This document shows, piece after piece, positions 17,269-25,815 of a stretch of 64,000 nt of DNA; position 1 is the stretch's first letter, and every line of letters starts with the position of its first letter. The position numbers were made by a program, and so were the translations under genes. Below the pieces are notes generated by a model, which was not told the DNA's origin, searched no databases, and saw nothing but the letters and a program-made list of their open reading frames with translations. Source of the DNA: Saccharicrinis carchari (GTDB taxonomy: Bacteria > Bacteroidota > Bacteroidia > Bacteroidales > Marinilabiliaceae); assembly GCF_900182605.1 (NCBI RefSeq), contig NZ_FXTB01000003.1, positions 62,001-126,000 of the forward strand, read 5' to 3'.

Positions 17269-17278
17269 TTATTTATCC

Positions 17279-18181
17279 TTAAAAAATATCATCCTCCTCG
17301 TCAAAGAAAATATCGTTTCCTTCGCCACTAAAACCGTCTACAATGTTTTTTGATTCGGGCACGCTAACGGTAAATGTAGAGCCCTCCCCTTTTACACTTT
17401 CAATTTCAATTTTACCACTTAGCACGTCCAACAATGCTTTTGTTATAGACAGTCCCAGTCCGTGGCCTCTGTTTATTGAATTGATGCCTGTATCTAACCT
17501 TTTAAAACGCTGAAAAATGGTTTGCTGATTTTTTTCGGAGATACCGGTACCAAAATCCTGAACCGACAACTTTAACACATCGTCATCGTCTAACCACACC
17601 GACAAAATAATTTTGCTATCCTTATAACTATATTTTAAGGCATTGTTGATTAAGTTGCTAAGAATTAATTTTAGTTTCTCGGAATCGGTTTTAAAGTAAA
17701 AGTTTTTACCAAAGCCATGTTCAATATTAAACTGAATATCGAAAGAGATACCCATTTTACGTGAAATAATGTTGAAAGAATCCATCACGTTTTGCAGCAA
17801 AGTTCTGATGTTAACCTTGGCTACATTGGGCGCTATTTCACCTGCCTCTATTTTTGCTGCCACAAAAATATTTTTTAGCTGAAAATCGAGGTTAAAAGCC
17901 TCAGAGTGAATCAGGGCTACCATTGAAACCACTTTTTTCCAATCCTGTTTCTCAACAGACAAAATGGCTTTTGACAAACCTAAAATTGAAGTAAAGGGGT
18001 TTACTATTTCGTTTGAAATATTGGATATGAAATGACTTTTAAGTGCTTCCGAATCCTTCAATTTTTTTGAAACATTTTGCAACTCCGATGTCAGATTGCG
18101 TATTTCTTTTTCGCTCGTTTTACCGAACTCAAGCCGCTGCCTTAGTTCTTTGAGTAGTTGTCTGTCTGATAAATTAGTCAT
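17279..18181 (-). CDS. Histidine-kinase-like protein lacking the phosphoacceptor His
   Basis: 300 aa: coiled coil (about 10-45), HisKA-like dimerisation helix, and a full HATPase domain (about 130-275) with N-box NLINNALKYS, DFGTGIS, FQRFKRLD and GHGLGLS. The H-box, normally SHEIRTPL, reads SNEIVNPF: Asn57 replaces the histidine. The codon is AAC, one base from CAC, and is read directly from the minus strand near 18012. No sensor, membrane or receiver domain is present, and the tail is acidic. It probably binds ATP but cannot autophosphorylate conventionally. It could phosphorylate or bind CheA, Hpt or CheY proteins of the same operon (inference). Confidence 0.82.
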   Translation of the reverse strand: MTNLSDRQLLKELRQRLEFGKTSEKEIRNLTSELQNVSKKLKDSEALKSHFISNISNEIVNPFTSILGLSKAILSVEKQDWKKVVSMVALIHSEAFNLDFQLKNIFVAAKIEAGEIAPNVAKVNIRTLLQNVMDSFNIISRKMGISFDIQFNIEHGFGKNFYFKTDSEKLKLILSNLINNALKYSYKDSKIILSVWLDDDDVLKLSVQDFGTGISEKNQQTIFQRFKRLDTGINSINRGHGLGLSITKALLDVLSGKIEIESVKGEGSTFTVSVPESKNIVDGFSGEGNDIFFDEEDDIF

Positions 18182-18199
18182 TATTGTAGTTTTGTGCGA

Positions 18200-19078
18200 T
18201 TATACTTTTCTAAAAATAGTTGGTTTAACATGTTGTAAGGGAACCTGCATGCCCGTAAGGGACTCCGAATGGCCAATAAAAAAAACACCACCTGGTTTTA
18301 AATAAGCACTTAATTTATTTATCACATTCTCCTGTGTTGACCGATCAAAATAAATTAATACGTTACGGCAAAATATCACATCATACCTTTCGTTTATCAT
18401 TGAATAACTCGGATCCATAAGGTTTAAATATTTTAAACTCAAGTTATGCTTTAATGCGGGCATTACCTTAGCCGTTTGGTTTTCCTTATCCTTACTTTTG
18501 AGTAAATACTTTTTTTTAAGCTCCAAAGGTACTACATCTACTTTATCAATAGCATAAACCCCTTTTGCGGCTTTCCTAAGTACGTTATGCGATATATCGG
18601 TACCCAGTATTTTGTACGTAAACGAGGGTTCCCCCAATTTGTATTCGTTTAATATCATGGCTATGGTATAAAGCTCCTCGCCACTGGAACAGCCCGCACT
18701 CCAAATTTTAAAAGGTTCTTTTTGCCCACTTTTTGTATAATCAGGCAATACCTTTGTTTTTAAAAAATCAAAATGTATGGGCTCTCTGAAGAAATCGGTT
18801 TTATTGGTTGTAACTACATTTAAAAAATTAAATATTTCCTCCCGATGCCCTTCTTTACTGAACAGGTAATCCTTATACTCACCGTACGATTTCATACCTA
18901 AGTGCTTAATCCTTTTAAGCAAACGTCCCTGCAACATAATGCGTTTAACGGGTGGCATTTTAATACCAAACTCGCCATATATAAATTGGCTAAAAGCGGC
19001 AAAGTCCTGCTCCGAGAGCTGTGCTTTAAAGCATTCCAACTCTTGCGGATTTGCATTTATGTTAGTATACACCGTCAC
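18200..19078 (-). CDS. cheR: Chemotaxis methyltransferase CheR
   Basis: 292 aa. It contains the CheR N-terminal helical domain, TNKTDFFRE, the SAM-binding motif IWSAGCSSGEELY and FCRNVLIYF. It would methylate the MCP encoded in the same operon. Its ATG overlaps the stop of the preceding cheW by 4 bp (ATGA arrangement, 19075-19078), so translation is coupled. This is the operon's own CheR, separate from the pair at 11593-13244. Confidence 0.93.
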   Translation of the reverse strand: MTVYTNINANPQELECFKAQLSEQDFAAFSQFIYGEFGIKMPPVKRIMLQGRLLKRIKHLGMKSYGEYKDYLFSKEGHREEIFNFLNVVTTNKTDFFREPIHFDFLKTKVLPDYTKSGQKEPFKIWSAGCSSGEELYTIAMILNEYKLGEPSFTYKILGTDISHNVLRKAAKGVYAIDKVDVVPLELKKKYLLKSKDKENQTAKVMPALKHNLSLKYLNLMDPSYSMINERYDVIFCRNVLIYFDRSTQENVINKLSAYLKPGGVFFIGHSESLTGMQVPLQHVKPTIFRKV

Positions 19079-19557
19079 TGGGTTTTAATTTTTTTTAAAA
19101 TGTTGCTTAAGGTGATTACTTCATTTTTACTAAACACGCTATCTGAGTTTAAAATCAGATAAAAATCTTCTTCGCGTTTGAATGTAGCTCTAATATAATC
19201 AGGGCTGTAATCCGTATCTATAGGTTTAAAATCCTCCTCTTCGGCTTCAAAAACATCCGTTACTGCATCCGTTAAAACTCCTACTCTAAAAGCCTTGTCG
19301 CCATTACGCTGCACATCGATAACAATGATACACGTTTGGGCACTTATTTTAATGGGATCCATCCCGAATTTTATGCCGGTATCGATAACCGGTATCACTT
19401 CATTGCGATGATCGATTACCCCACTCATAAATGAAATATCGCCCGGCACATTGCGGGGCGCCCTGTATTCGCATATTTCGTGTACCTTGCTTGCGTGCAA
19501 GGCAAAGATTTCGTTGCCTACTTTAAACGACAAATAAGAGATGTTGTTATCTTCCAT
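19075..19557 (-). CDS. cheW: CheW adaptor protein (copy 2)
   Basis: 160 aa, a single CheW SH3-like domain that bridges CheA and receptors. It has the family's EICEYRAPRNVP segment and SGVIDHRNEVIPVID motif (normally GxxxxRGxxxPVxD). It is 4 bp after the other cheW and overlaps cheR by 4 bp. The two CheW copies are divergent, so they may serve different receptors or array positions. Confidence 0.9.
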   Translation of the reverse strand: MEDNNISYLSFKVGNEIFALHASKVHEICEYRAPRNVPGDISFMSGVIDHRNEVIPVIDTGIKFGMDPIKISAQTCIIVIDVQRNGDKAFRVGVLTDAVTDVFEAEEEDFKPIDTDYSPDYIRATFKREEDFYLILNSDSVFSKNEVITLSNILKKIKTQ

Positions 19558-19561
19558 GTCC

Positions 19562-20017
19562 TTAGTTTTTACTATCTATTTGTGAAACAACATGTAAAAG
19601 ATCGATTAAGTGCACCAGCTCTCCTTTTTCCTCCACTGCACCTACGAAGGACTCTATCAGCCCCATTTTATTTTGATATACCGATGGCATAATATTTTCG
19701 GTTTTCACTTCAAACACTTCTTTTACTATATCTACCACAATACCAAACTGTGATTCTATTTTATCTTCGGGCGAAACAATGATAATGGCAGTATCCTGTG
19801 TTGTTTCCTGTTCATCCAAATTCATCATTCTGCGCATATCTGTTACCGGGATAATGATACCATGTAAGTTGATAACACCCAAAATAAAATCTCTGCTATT
19901 AGGCACTTTAGTTATATTATCCTCAAAGGCCAATATATTACGAACCATCAGACTGTCGAAAGCAAAAGTTTGCTTTTGCAGACCAAACGAAACCAGTGTT
20001 TTAAATTCACCTTTCAT
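19562..20017 (-). CDS. cheW: CheW adaptor protein (copy 1)
   Basis: 151 aa, a single CheW domain with LGVINLHGIIIPVTDMR, the typical core motif. It starts 2 bp after the cheA stop, indicating tight coupling with the kinase. It probably forms the core receptor-CheA-CheW complex at the inner membrane. Confidence 0.9.
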   Translation of the reverse strand: MKGEFKTLVSFGLQKQTFAFDSLMVRNILAFEDNITKVPNSRDFILGVINLHGIIIPVTDMRRMMNLDEQETTQDTAIIIVSPEDKIESQFGIVVDIVKEVFEVKTENIMPSVYQNKMGLIESFVGAVEEKGELVHLIDLLHVVSQIDSKN

Positions 20018-20019
20018 AA

Positions 20020-22062
20020 TTATTTGTGTAATTTTTGATTACCATGTGAATGGATGAGTCTGTTGGTATCAATAACCATAGAAATGGTGCCATCGCCCAT
20101 GATAGAAGCTCCCGAAATCACCTCCTGATCCTTGAGCATTCTTCCCAAAGGTTTCACCACGGTTTGATACTCACCAATGACCTTATCCACAATTAAACCA
20201 AAACTTTTATCTTCGAATTTAACCTGAATAATATGTTCTTTTTGATCACTTGTGCCCTCGTTAAAAATATCGCGCAACGCAATGATTGGCAAATGTTCTT
20301 GTCCGAGCTTAATCACCCCATTAAATACAGTATTCTTATAATCTGTGGGTAAAGGAACTATTTTTTCTATTGCCGAAATAGGGATCACATACTGCGAACC
20401 GGCCACCGTTACCAACAGACCATCTATTATAGATAATGTTAAGGGTAGGGTAAGTGTTATGGTTGTGCCTGTGTCAATTTCCGAGTCGATGGATACCTCG
20501 CCTCTTATTTCGCCAATTTTTCGGTTCACCACGTCCATTCCAACACCCCTACCCGATAAATCTGATACCTCTTCCTTGGTTGAGAAGCCACTTTGAAACA
20601 CGAGGTCTAGTATTTCTTTTTTACTTAACTCGGCTCCCTCGTCCACCAAGCCTCTGTTAATGGCTTTTTCAAGTATTAAATTCGTATCGATTCCTTTGCC
20701 ATCGTCTATAATTTTAATAATTACATTGGCTCCTTCGTAATACGCCTTAAAGATAATGTTGCCTTTGGGATTTTTACCTTTTTTTATGCGCTCCTCGGGC
20801 ATTTCGATAGCATGATCCACACAGTTACGTATCATGTGTAACAAGGGATCGGTAAGGTGTTCAATAATATTTTTATCCAGTTCTATATCTCCACCTTCAA
20901 TTATAAAGTCTATTTCTTTATTTAATTCCTTTGAAAGATCTCTTACCAGACGCTGGAAACGCATTAAATCGCTTTGTAATGGTATCAGACTTATTTCAAA
21001 GGCGTTATCGCGCAATTGACGGGTTAACTTTTCAATGCTTTCTGACAAACCCATTATCCCGGGCTCCCCTTTGGTTTCGGCGTAAAGATTAAGCTGAGCC
21101 TGAATGGTTACCAGCTCACTAACCAGATTTACCAACTCATCTATTTTAGTGGAAGCCACTCTAATGCTGGATATTTTGTGCTCTTTTAATTGCGCCGTCT
21201 TTTTTTCGGTTTTTGGTTTTTGTTGAACACCTGTCCAGGATATGCTTTTTAACAATTCGGCATCGAGTAGTTTTTCTCCTTGTTTGCATTGTTCGATAAC
21301 GGATAAAAAGCTGGGGTGGTTTAAAATATTTCCCTTAAATATTTCGGTAATTGTTAAATCACACTCATCCTCTACAAAAATAAAAACGTCTTGTATCTCA
21401 TTAAGATCCTCCGCAGTATTTAATACGATATTCCAATTAAGGTAACACTCCTGAACATTTAAATCAGATATTTCGGGCACATTACGCTGATCGTATAAAA
21501 CCACGGCGTTTCCCAAGGCATGCAAATCGTCGAGTAAAAAAAGAGGATTGGTACCGTTTTGAAGAATATTTAAGTGTGGCTTAAAATGAATCAGATAAGT
21601 TCGGGAATCATCTGTGGGCTGCGCTGAAACATCCTCATCAGCAAAGCTTTCGGTCGTTTGTTTAGTGGGATTGGCACTATTTTTATCCGTAACAAAACCT
21701 TGAATTTTTCGGGTTAGTGCAGCCAATTCCTGTTTTTCAGTTTCATCGCTGATATCGCCTACATTTAAAAAATGCTTTATCTGATCAACTGCGTTAAAGG
21801 TTTCAGAAATAATATCGTCTGTAAGTACTAACCTACCGTTTCTTATTTCATCATAAACTGTTTCCAGGTGGTGGGTAAACTCACTTAAATCGTTATAACC
21901 AAACATAGCACCACCACCTTTGAGCGTGTGCATGGCTCTGAATATGCGTTCAATTATTTCTTTGTCGGACGTATCCTTTTCTAAAAGCAACAGAGCCTCT
22001 TCCAGATCCTGCACATTATCGAGAGACTCTTCAACAAATTTAACCCTAAACTTATCAATCAT
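20020..22062 (-). CDS. cheA: Chemotaxis histidine kinase CheA
   Basis: 680 aa. Domains in order: P1 Hpt (1-105) with His45 in AMHTLKGGGAMFGY; a variable middle part (about 120-290) where the response-regulator-binding P2 would lie; P3 dimerisation (about 300-360); P4 kinase (about 370-540) with MIRNCVDHAIE, DDGKGID and SGRGVGMDVV; and P5 CheW-like (about 545-675). All motifs needed for trans-phosphorylation of His45 are present. It would phosphorylate the CheY-like protein and CheB of the operon. It is 11 bp after the Hpt gene. Confidence 0.94.
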   Translation of the reverse strand: MIDKFRVKFVEESLDNVQDLEEALLLLEKDTSDKEIIERIFRAMHTLKGGGAMFGYNDLSEFTHHLETVYDEIRNGRLVLTDDIISETFNAVDQIKHFLNVGDISDETEKQELAALTRKIQGFVTDKNSANPTKQTTESFADEDVSAQPTDDSRTYLIHFKPHLNILQNGTNPLFLLDDLHALGNAVVLYDQRNVPEISDLNVQECYLNWNIVLNTAEDLNEIQDVFIFVEDECDLTITEIFKGNILNHPSFLSVIEQCKQGEKLLDAELLKSISWTGVQQKPKTEKKTAQLKEHKISSIRVASTKIDELVNLVSELVTIQAQLNLYAETKGEPGIMGLSESIEKLTRQLRDNAFEISLIPLQSDLMRFQRLVRDLSKELNKEIDFIIEGGDIELDKNIIEHLTDPLLHMIRNCVDHAIEMPEERIKKGKNPKGNIIFKAYYEGANVIIKIIDDGKGIDTNLILEKAINRGLVDEGAELSKKEILDLVFQSGFSTKEEVSDLSGRGVGMDVVNRKIGEIRGEVSIDSEIDTGTTITLTLPLTLSIIDGLLVTVAGSQYVIPISAIEKIVPLPTDYKNTVFNGVIKLGQEHLPIIALRDIFNEGTSDQKEHIIQVKFEDKSFGLIVDKVIGEYQTVVKPLGRMLKDQEVISGASIMGDGTISMVIDTNRLIHSHGNQKLHK

Positions 22063-22073
22063 GTGCCTACATT

Positions 22074-22448
22074 TTAATTAACCAATGACTCAAAAAAGTT
22101 GAATGAACATGGTGTACTTTTTGAGTCAAGGTTATCTTCTTGGTTAACAGCCAGTATAGCCTTAATGGCTGTAATAAGCTGAATGGTATTCAATTTTATT
22201 TCGTGAGAAAAAGAGAGTTCTCTTTGGCGTAAGGCTATATAAACCCGTTCCGCAGGATACACGATCTCACTAAGCCCCTTAATGCCGAGCATGGGTGCCG
22301 TACCCTTTATCTGATGCAAAACCATAAAAACATCTTCTACTAGATCCTCGGTTTTACAGCCCTCACTATAGTTACTTAAACATTTTTCAATTTCGCAAAG
22401 ACTTTGAAGCGTATCGGCAATAAATTTTTCTTTTATTACCTGTATCAT
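22074..22448 (-). CDS. Stand-alone Hpt phosphotransfer protein
   Basis: 124 aa. One Hpt domain with His45 in VLHQIKGTAPMLG, close to the P1 motif of the neighbouring CheA. It could relay phosphate between CheA or the hybrid kinase and a receiver, or act as a phosphate sink. Its start overlaps the stop of the receiver gene by 4 bp and its stop is 11 bp from cheA, so the three are translated as a unit. A separate Hpt in a Che operon is unusual. Confidence 0.82.
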   Translation of the reverse strand: MIQVIKEKFIADTLQSLCEIEKCLSNYSEGCKTEDLVEDVFMVLHQIKGTAPMLGIKGLSEIVYPAERVYIALRQRELSFSHEIKLNTIQLITAIKAILAVNQEDNLDSKSTPCSFNFFESLVN

Positions 22449-22810
22449 CGTAATACACGGGATATTGCGCTCAATAGTTTAGCCGGCACAAATGGTTTGA
22501 TTATCCATCCTGTAGCACCTGCTTGTTTAGCTTCCATTTTTTTTGCTGCCTGCGATTCTGTGGTCAAAAATAAAATAGGAATATGCTTGTAAGCTTCTAT
22601 TTCGCGCACTTTACGGATTAAACCCAAACCGTCCAGGTTGGGCATGTGCAAATCCGTAATAATAATATCCAGATGGCGACCATCTAAAAATCGAAGCGCA
22701 TCTTCACCGTCAATCCCCACTAATACTTCGTACCCTTCGTTTTCCAAAGTAAAATTAACTACTTCCCTAATGCTTTCTGAGTCGTCAACAATAAGTACTG
22801 TTTTAGCCAT
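22445..22810 (-). CDS. cheY: CheY-like single-domain response regulator
   Basis: 121 aa, only a receiver domain: acidic pair VDD (9-10), phosphoacceptor Asp53 in ITDLHMPNLDG, Thr in LTTES, and Lys in IIKPF. In flagellated bacteria CheY binds the motor switch; no motor gene is present here, so the target is probably something else, such as gliding or pili, gene expression, or the neighbouring PP2C system (inference). Confidence 0.9.
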   Translation of the reverse strand: MAKTVLIVDDSESIREVVNFTLENEGYEVLVGIDGEDALRFLDGRHLDIIITDLHMPNLDGLGLIRKVREIEAYKHIPILFLTTESQAAKKMEAKQAGATGWIIKPFVPAKLLSAISRVLR

Positions 22811-22828
22811 AATTTAGTTGTATTTGTT

Positions 22829-23140
22829 CTATAGTTTTAAGAGGTTATTAAAACCCGCGTTTGCAATTAAACTTAATGCCTCGTCGTGTAATTTACCTTC
22901 TACGTTAATGTGTATTCCATTTTTATTATAGGCTTTTTTTATGGCTACAATAAGCTGGATAAAGGTAATATCTATACCATCGGGGTAATTTACACTAATA
23001 CTCAGAGGTTTTGTGAGATTGATCGATTCAATAAATTCTTCTTTGATCGCGTCAATATGGTTTATAATTAGCTGGCCCGAAAAAGTTATTTTTTGCAGAT
23101 CATTATCCTGTTTTATATCGATTGAAAACGGTTTACTCAT
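22829..23140 (-). CDS. STAS-domain protein
   Basis: 103 aa, matching a single STAS domain of the anti-anti-sigma/MlaB type. The segment IDITFIQLIVAI aligns with the usual DSSGLxxL loop, with Thr in place of the phosphorylatable Ser and no glycine. If it is phosphorylated, the SiaB-like GHKL kinase and PP2C phosphatase of the island are obvious candidates, but that is inference. It lies between the MCP gene (54 bp) and cheY (18 bp). A STAS protein inside a Che operon suggests a link to partner switching. Confidence 0.72.
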   Translation of the reverse strand: MSKPFSIDIKQDNDLQKITFSGQLIINHIDAIKEEFIESINLTKPLSISVNYPDGIDITFIQLIVAIKKAYNKNGIHINVEGKLHDEALSLIANAGFNNLLKL

Positions 23141-23194
23141 GTTTACTGTAATTTAATGGTATAAATAACTAAGCCGAATTATTAATTTTATGTC

Positions 23195-24898
23195 TTAATA
23201 TTTTTCGTAATTATCCATATCCATTTCCATTTCCAAATCTATCAAATTACCTTTAGGCTGGTTATCTTTGGCTTTTTGAGGAGTTGATTCTTTGGCGCGT
23301 TCCGTTTGTTTTATCCTATTATCATTTGCCGTATTTTCCTTAGCAACGGAATGTATCTCCTCCATTTCGCCTATCATAAAAAAGCTCACCGCCTTTTTTA
23401 GTTTATCGGCCAGCACCGCCAACTGTTCAGCACTTTGAGTAAGCTCATCGGAGGAGGAAGCATTTTCCTGAGTAATGAGGTTAAGTTGCTGCATAGCCAT
23501 ATTAATTTGTTCAGCTCCGGTTTTTTGCTCCAGACTGGCCGCAGAAATCTCTTTTATCAGCTGTGTTGTTGTTTCAATGTCGGGTACCAACAAACGTGCT
23601 TTTTCCCCTGATTCCTGCGACACTTTTAAGCCACCATTAACCAGGTTATGTATTTCGTCGGCGGCCAGTTTGCTTCTTTCGGCCAGTTTACGCACCTCGG
23701 CCGCAACTACCGAAAAGCCGCGTCCGTGCTCTCCTGCTCTGGCCGCCTCAACGGCTGCGTTCAGTGCCAATATATTCGTTTGGAAGGCAATGTCGCCAAT
23801 GATGGTAATTTTACCGGCCACACTCTTCATGGCTTCGGCCGCTTCCGTAGACAACTTATCCGCTACTTTTACATCCTTAGCCGTTTCTACCGTAATTTTT
23901 TCGGTCTGCACAGCGTTATCTGTATTCTGATCGATATTCGCCACCATCTCTTCTATGGATGTAGAAACCTCTTCGGCCGAGGCCGCCTGGTCGGCAGATC
24001 CTTTGCTAAGCTGAACGGAACTGTTTTTTACATTTTGTCCACTCGAAACCAAGTCATTCGCATTTTCCTTGATAGAAATAACAATGTTTTTTATGTTAGA
24101 AGCCATAGCTTTCAAGGCCTCGGCCATCTTACCTATTTCATCGTCCTGATCCACATCCAATTGAGCCATCAAATTACCCTTACCAATTGCTTGGGTAAAC
24201 ACCACAGCTTTGTTTAAAGGTTTAATAATACTATTGTAAAGCCAATAAGCAATAGCAGAGGCTATTGAAACCAGTAATACTATCATAAAGATGACAAAAC
24301 CGCCAAACCACCTGAACGATTCATCCATTTCTTTTAACGCCGCTGTATTCAAATTACCGAACTTATGCTCCAATATCTCTAACTCTTTGATAATAGCATT
24401 ACTCTTTTCCATTATCTCACCATCTTCTCCCACCATAGGTTCCACGTCAAAAATAATCATCACATCGTCGTAGGCCTCAAAAGTGTTCAAGCTACTCATT
24501 ACATACTGGTGCCGCTGGAAAAGTGAGTCCGTTTTAAGTTTAATGGCATCAAAAGTTGCCTGATCCGCTTTGTCCCAGTTTGTTTTGTTAGCATCTAGTT
24601 CCTTGATAACGCTGGGGTAATCATTAGCATGTAAGTTTTCAAGGGTTAACTTATCGGCTGTACCGGGCTGCCTGTCAATAAACACCCAGCTCTTAATAAG
24701 TGCTCTCGAATTAATTATCATATCCTTGAACAACTGAATATTCTGTTGTGAAGGGCTGTAAACCTGGGTTATTTCATCACTTAAGCTACGGCTATTGTTT
24801 AAAGTAATATAAGTGGCAACACCATTAATCATAATTGCCACAAGAATAATACCGATACCGGCCATCAGCTTTTGCGCTATATTCAATTTTAATTTCAT
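23195..24898 (-). CDS. Methyl-accepting chemotaxis protein
   Basis: 567 aa. TM1 (about 10-32), a helical extracytoplasmic sensor of about 160 residues resembling a four-helix-bundle MCP sensor, TM2 (about 197-217), HAMP (about 218-275), and a signalling coiled coil with the conserved hairpin tip ([19 protein letters not shown]) and [13 protein letters not shown]. The C-terminus is charged and ends DMDNYEKY, without an NWETF-like CheR tether. It is first in the Che operon and the only receptor in the window, so it probably feeds this CheA directly. Ligand unknown. Confidence 0.92.
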   Translation of the reverse strand: MKLKLNIAQKLMAGIGIILVAIMINGVATYITLNNSRSLSDEITQVYSPSQQNIQLFKDMIINSRALIKSWVFIDRQPGTADKLTLENLHANDYPSVIKELDANKTNWDKADQATFDAIKLKTDSLFQRHQYVMSSLNTFEAYDDVMIIFDVEPMVGEDGEIMEKSNAIIKELEILEHKFGNLNTAALKEMDESFRWFGGFVIFMIVLLVSIASAIAYWLYNSIIKPLNKAVVFTQAIGKGNLMAQLDVDQDDEIGKMAEALKAMASNIKNIVISIKENANDLVSSGQNVKNSSVQLSKGSADQAASAEEVSTSIEEMVANIDQNTDNAVQTEKITVETAKDVKVADKLSTEAAEAMKSVAGKITIIGDIAFQTNILALNAAVEAARAGEHGRGFSVVAAEVRKLAERSKLAADEIHNLVNGGLKVSQESGEKARLLVPDIETTTQLIKEISAASLEQKTGAEQINMAMQQLNLITQENASSSDELTQSAEQLAVLADKLKKAVSFFMIGEMEEIHSVAKENTANDNRIKQTERAKESTPQKAKDNQPKGNLIDLEMEMDMDNYEKY

Positions 24899-25121
24899 CT
24901 CATTGTTGTTATTTGTTCCTTAGTAATCCTGCTGTATAGTTAAAACTCTCCTATATTTATTCTCTGGATGTGTAAAATAAATTTGCATAATTTGAAATTT
25001 GACAGCTACTTCTACCAACTGCATATTATGCTAATAAAGGAAAGCAATTCACATCGTTTATTTTAAAATGTTATTTTTCTGATGCTAAACTTCAGATAGC
25101 CTCGTTGAAACTTATTGTGAT

Positions 25122-25637
25122 TTACTTTTGGATAGCGGCAGTCATTTCTGATAGTTTTGAACTGATGCTGAGGCCATATTTTTGAGCGTTGGCATTATCA
25201 ATTTCAAATTTTAAGGTCTGGTCGCGCACTACAAAATTAATTACAGCTCCGTGTTTGGTAGCTCCTTCACTTTCCGTTACTACTAAAGCGGTTTTTCCAA
25301 TTTTGGAAAGCAGGGTTTCGGCGTGTCGCGAAAAATTAATACTTGACGATACATACAAAACCTGACAGTTACTCACGTCGTCAACCGATTTAAAACTTTT
25401 AATAACCACATTCTGGTGTCCAAATTTTTTCCCACTCGATTGCGATGCCAACAACTCGGCTATTTTGTCATGCCTTAATACGCCAATTACAAAATCGCCT
25501 GTTTTTGCATCTTCGGGCCATCCTATATATCTAATAAAGTTTAAGGTAAATACCGATTTGTATTTTTCTACCTGGCCAAAGCCAACCTTTGGCACAATCA
25601 GGATAAAAATTAATAATAACAGTACGTGCTTTTTCAT
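25122..25637 (-). CDS. YfiR-family periplasmic protein (DUF4154)
   Basis: 171 aa with a signal peptide ending near GFGQ. The rest fits YfiR/DUF4154: the KSVFTLNFIRYIGWPE opening, a GVLRHD segment, and the VVTESEGATKHGAVINF region. In Pseudomonas, periplasmic YfiR represses the diguanylate cyclase YfiN. No YfiN or other GGDEF protein is nearby, so the partner here is unknown; the adjacent membrane receptor is a candidate. It lies 223 bp upstream of the MCP gene, same strand. Confidence 0.82.
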   Translation of the reverse strand: MKKHVLLLLIFILIVPKVGFGQVEKYKSVFTLNFIRYIGWPEDAKTGDFVIGVLRHDKIAELLASQSSGKKFGHQNVVIKSFKSVDDVSNCQVLYVSSSINFSRHAETLLSKIGKTALVVTESEGATKHGAVINFVVRDQTLKFEIDNANAQKYGLSISSKLSEMTAAIQK

Positions 25638-25762
25638 CGTTTTATATCTTAAAAATAATTTGTGTTTACCCCCTTGTTACGCGCACTTATACCAATAGGT
25701 TACTAAAATTGTTTATAAATTTGTTGAAAACCACCGGATGCCAAAAAATTCAGCCCTCAAAT

Positions 25763-25793
25763 GTGGCCTTAATCAATAATAAAGATAAATTTG
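25763..25793 (+). promoter_or_regulatory. Candidate Bacteroidota-type promoter
   Basis: TAAATTTG at 25786-25793 matches the Bacteroidota -7 consensus TAnnTTTG exactly. A weak -33 match (TGTG against TTTG) lies about 20 bp upstream. Transcription would start near 25800, 16 bp before the ATG of the chorismatase-like gene. A second TAAATTTG at 25716 lacks a partner. Sequence match only. Confidence 0.4.
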
Positions 25794-25815
25794 TGCTAAA
25801 TTTTTTTTTAAAAGA

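Noticed and set aside
23648-24217. Long plus-strand frame opposite the MCP gene
   Set aside because: It lies fully antisense to conserved MCP domains, has no recognisable product, and is explained by codon bias in the MCP coiled coil.
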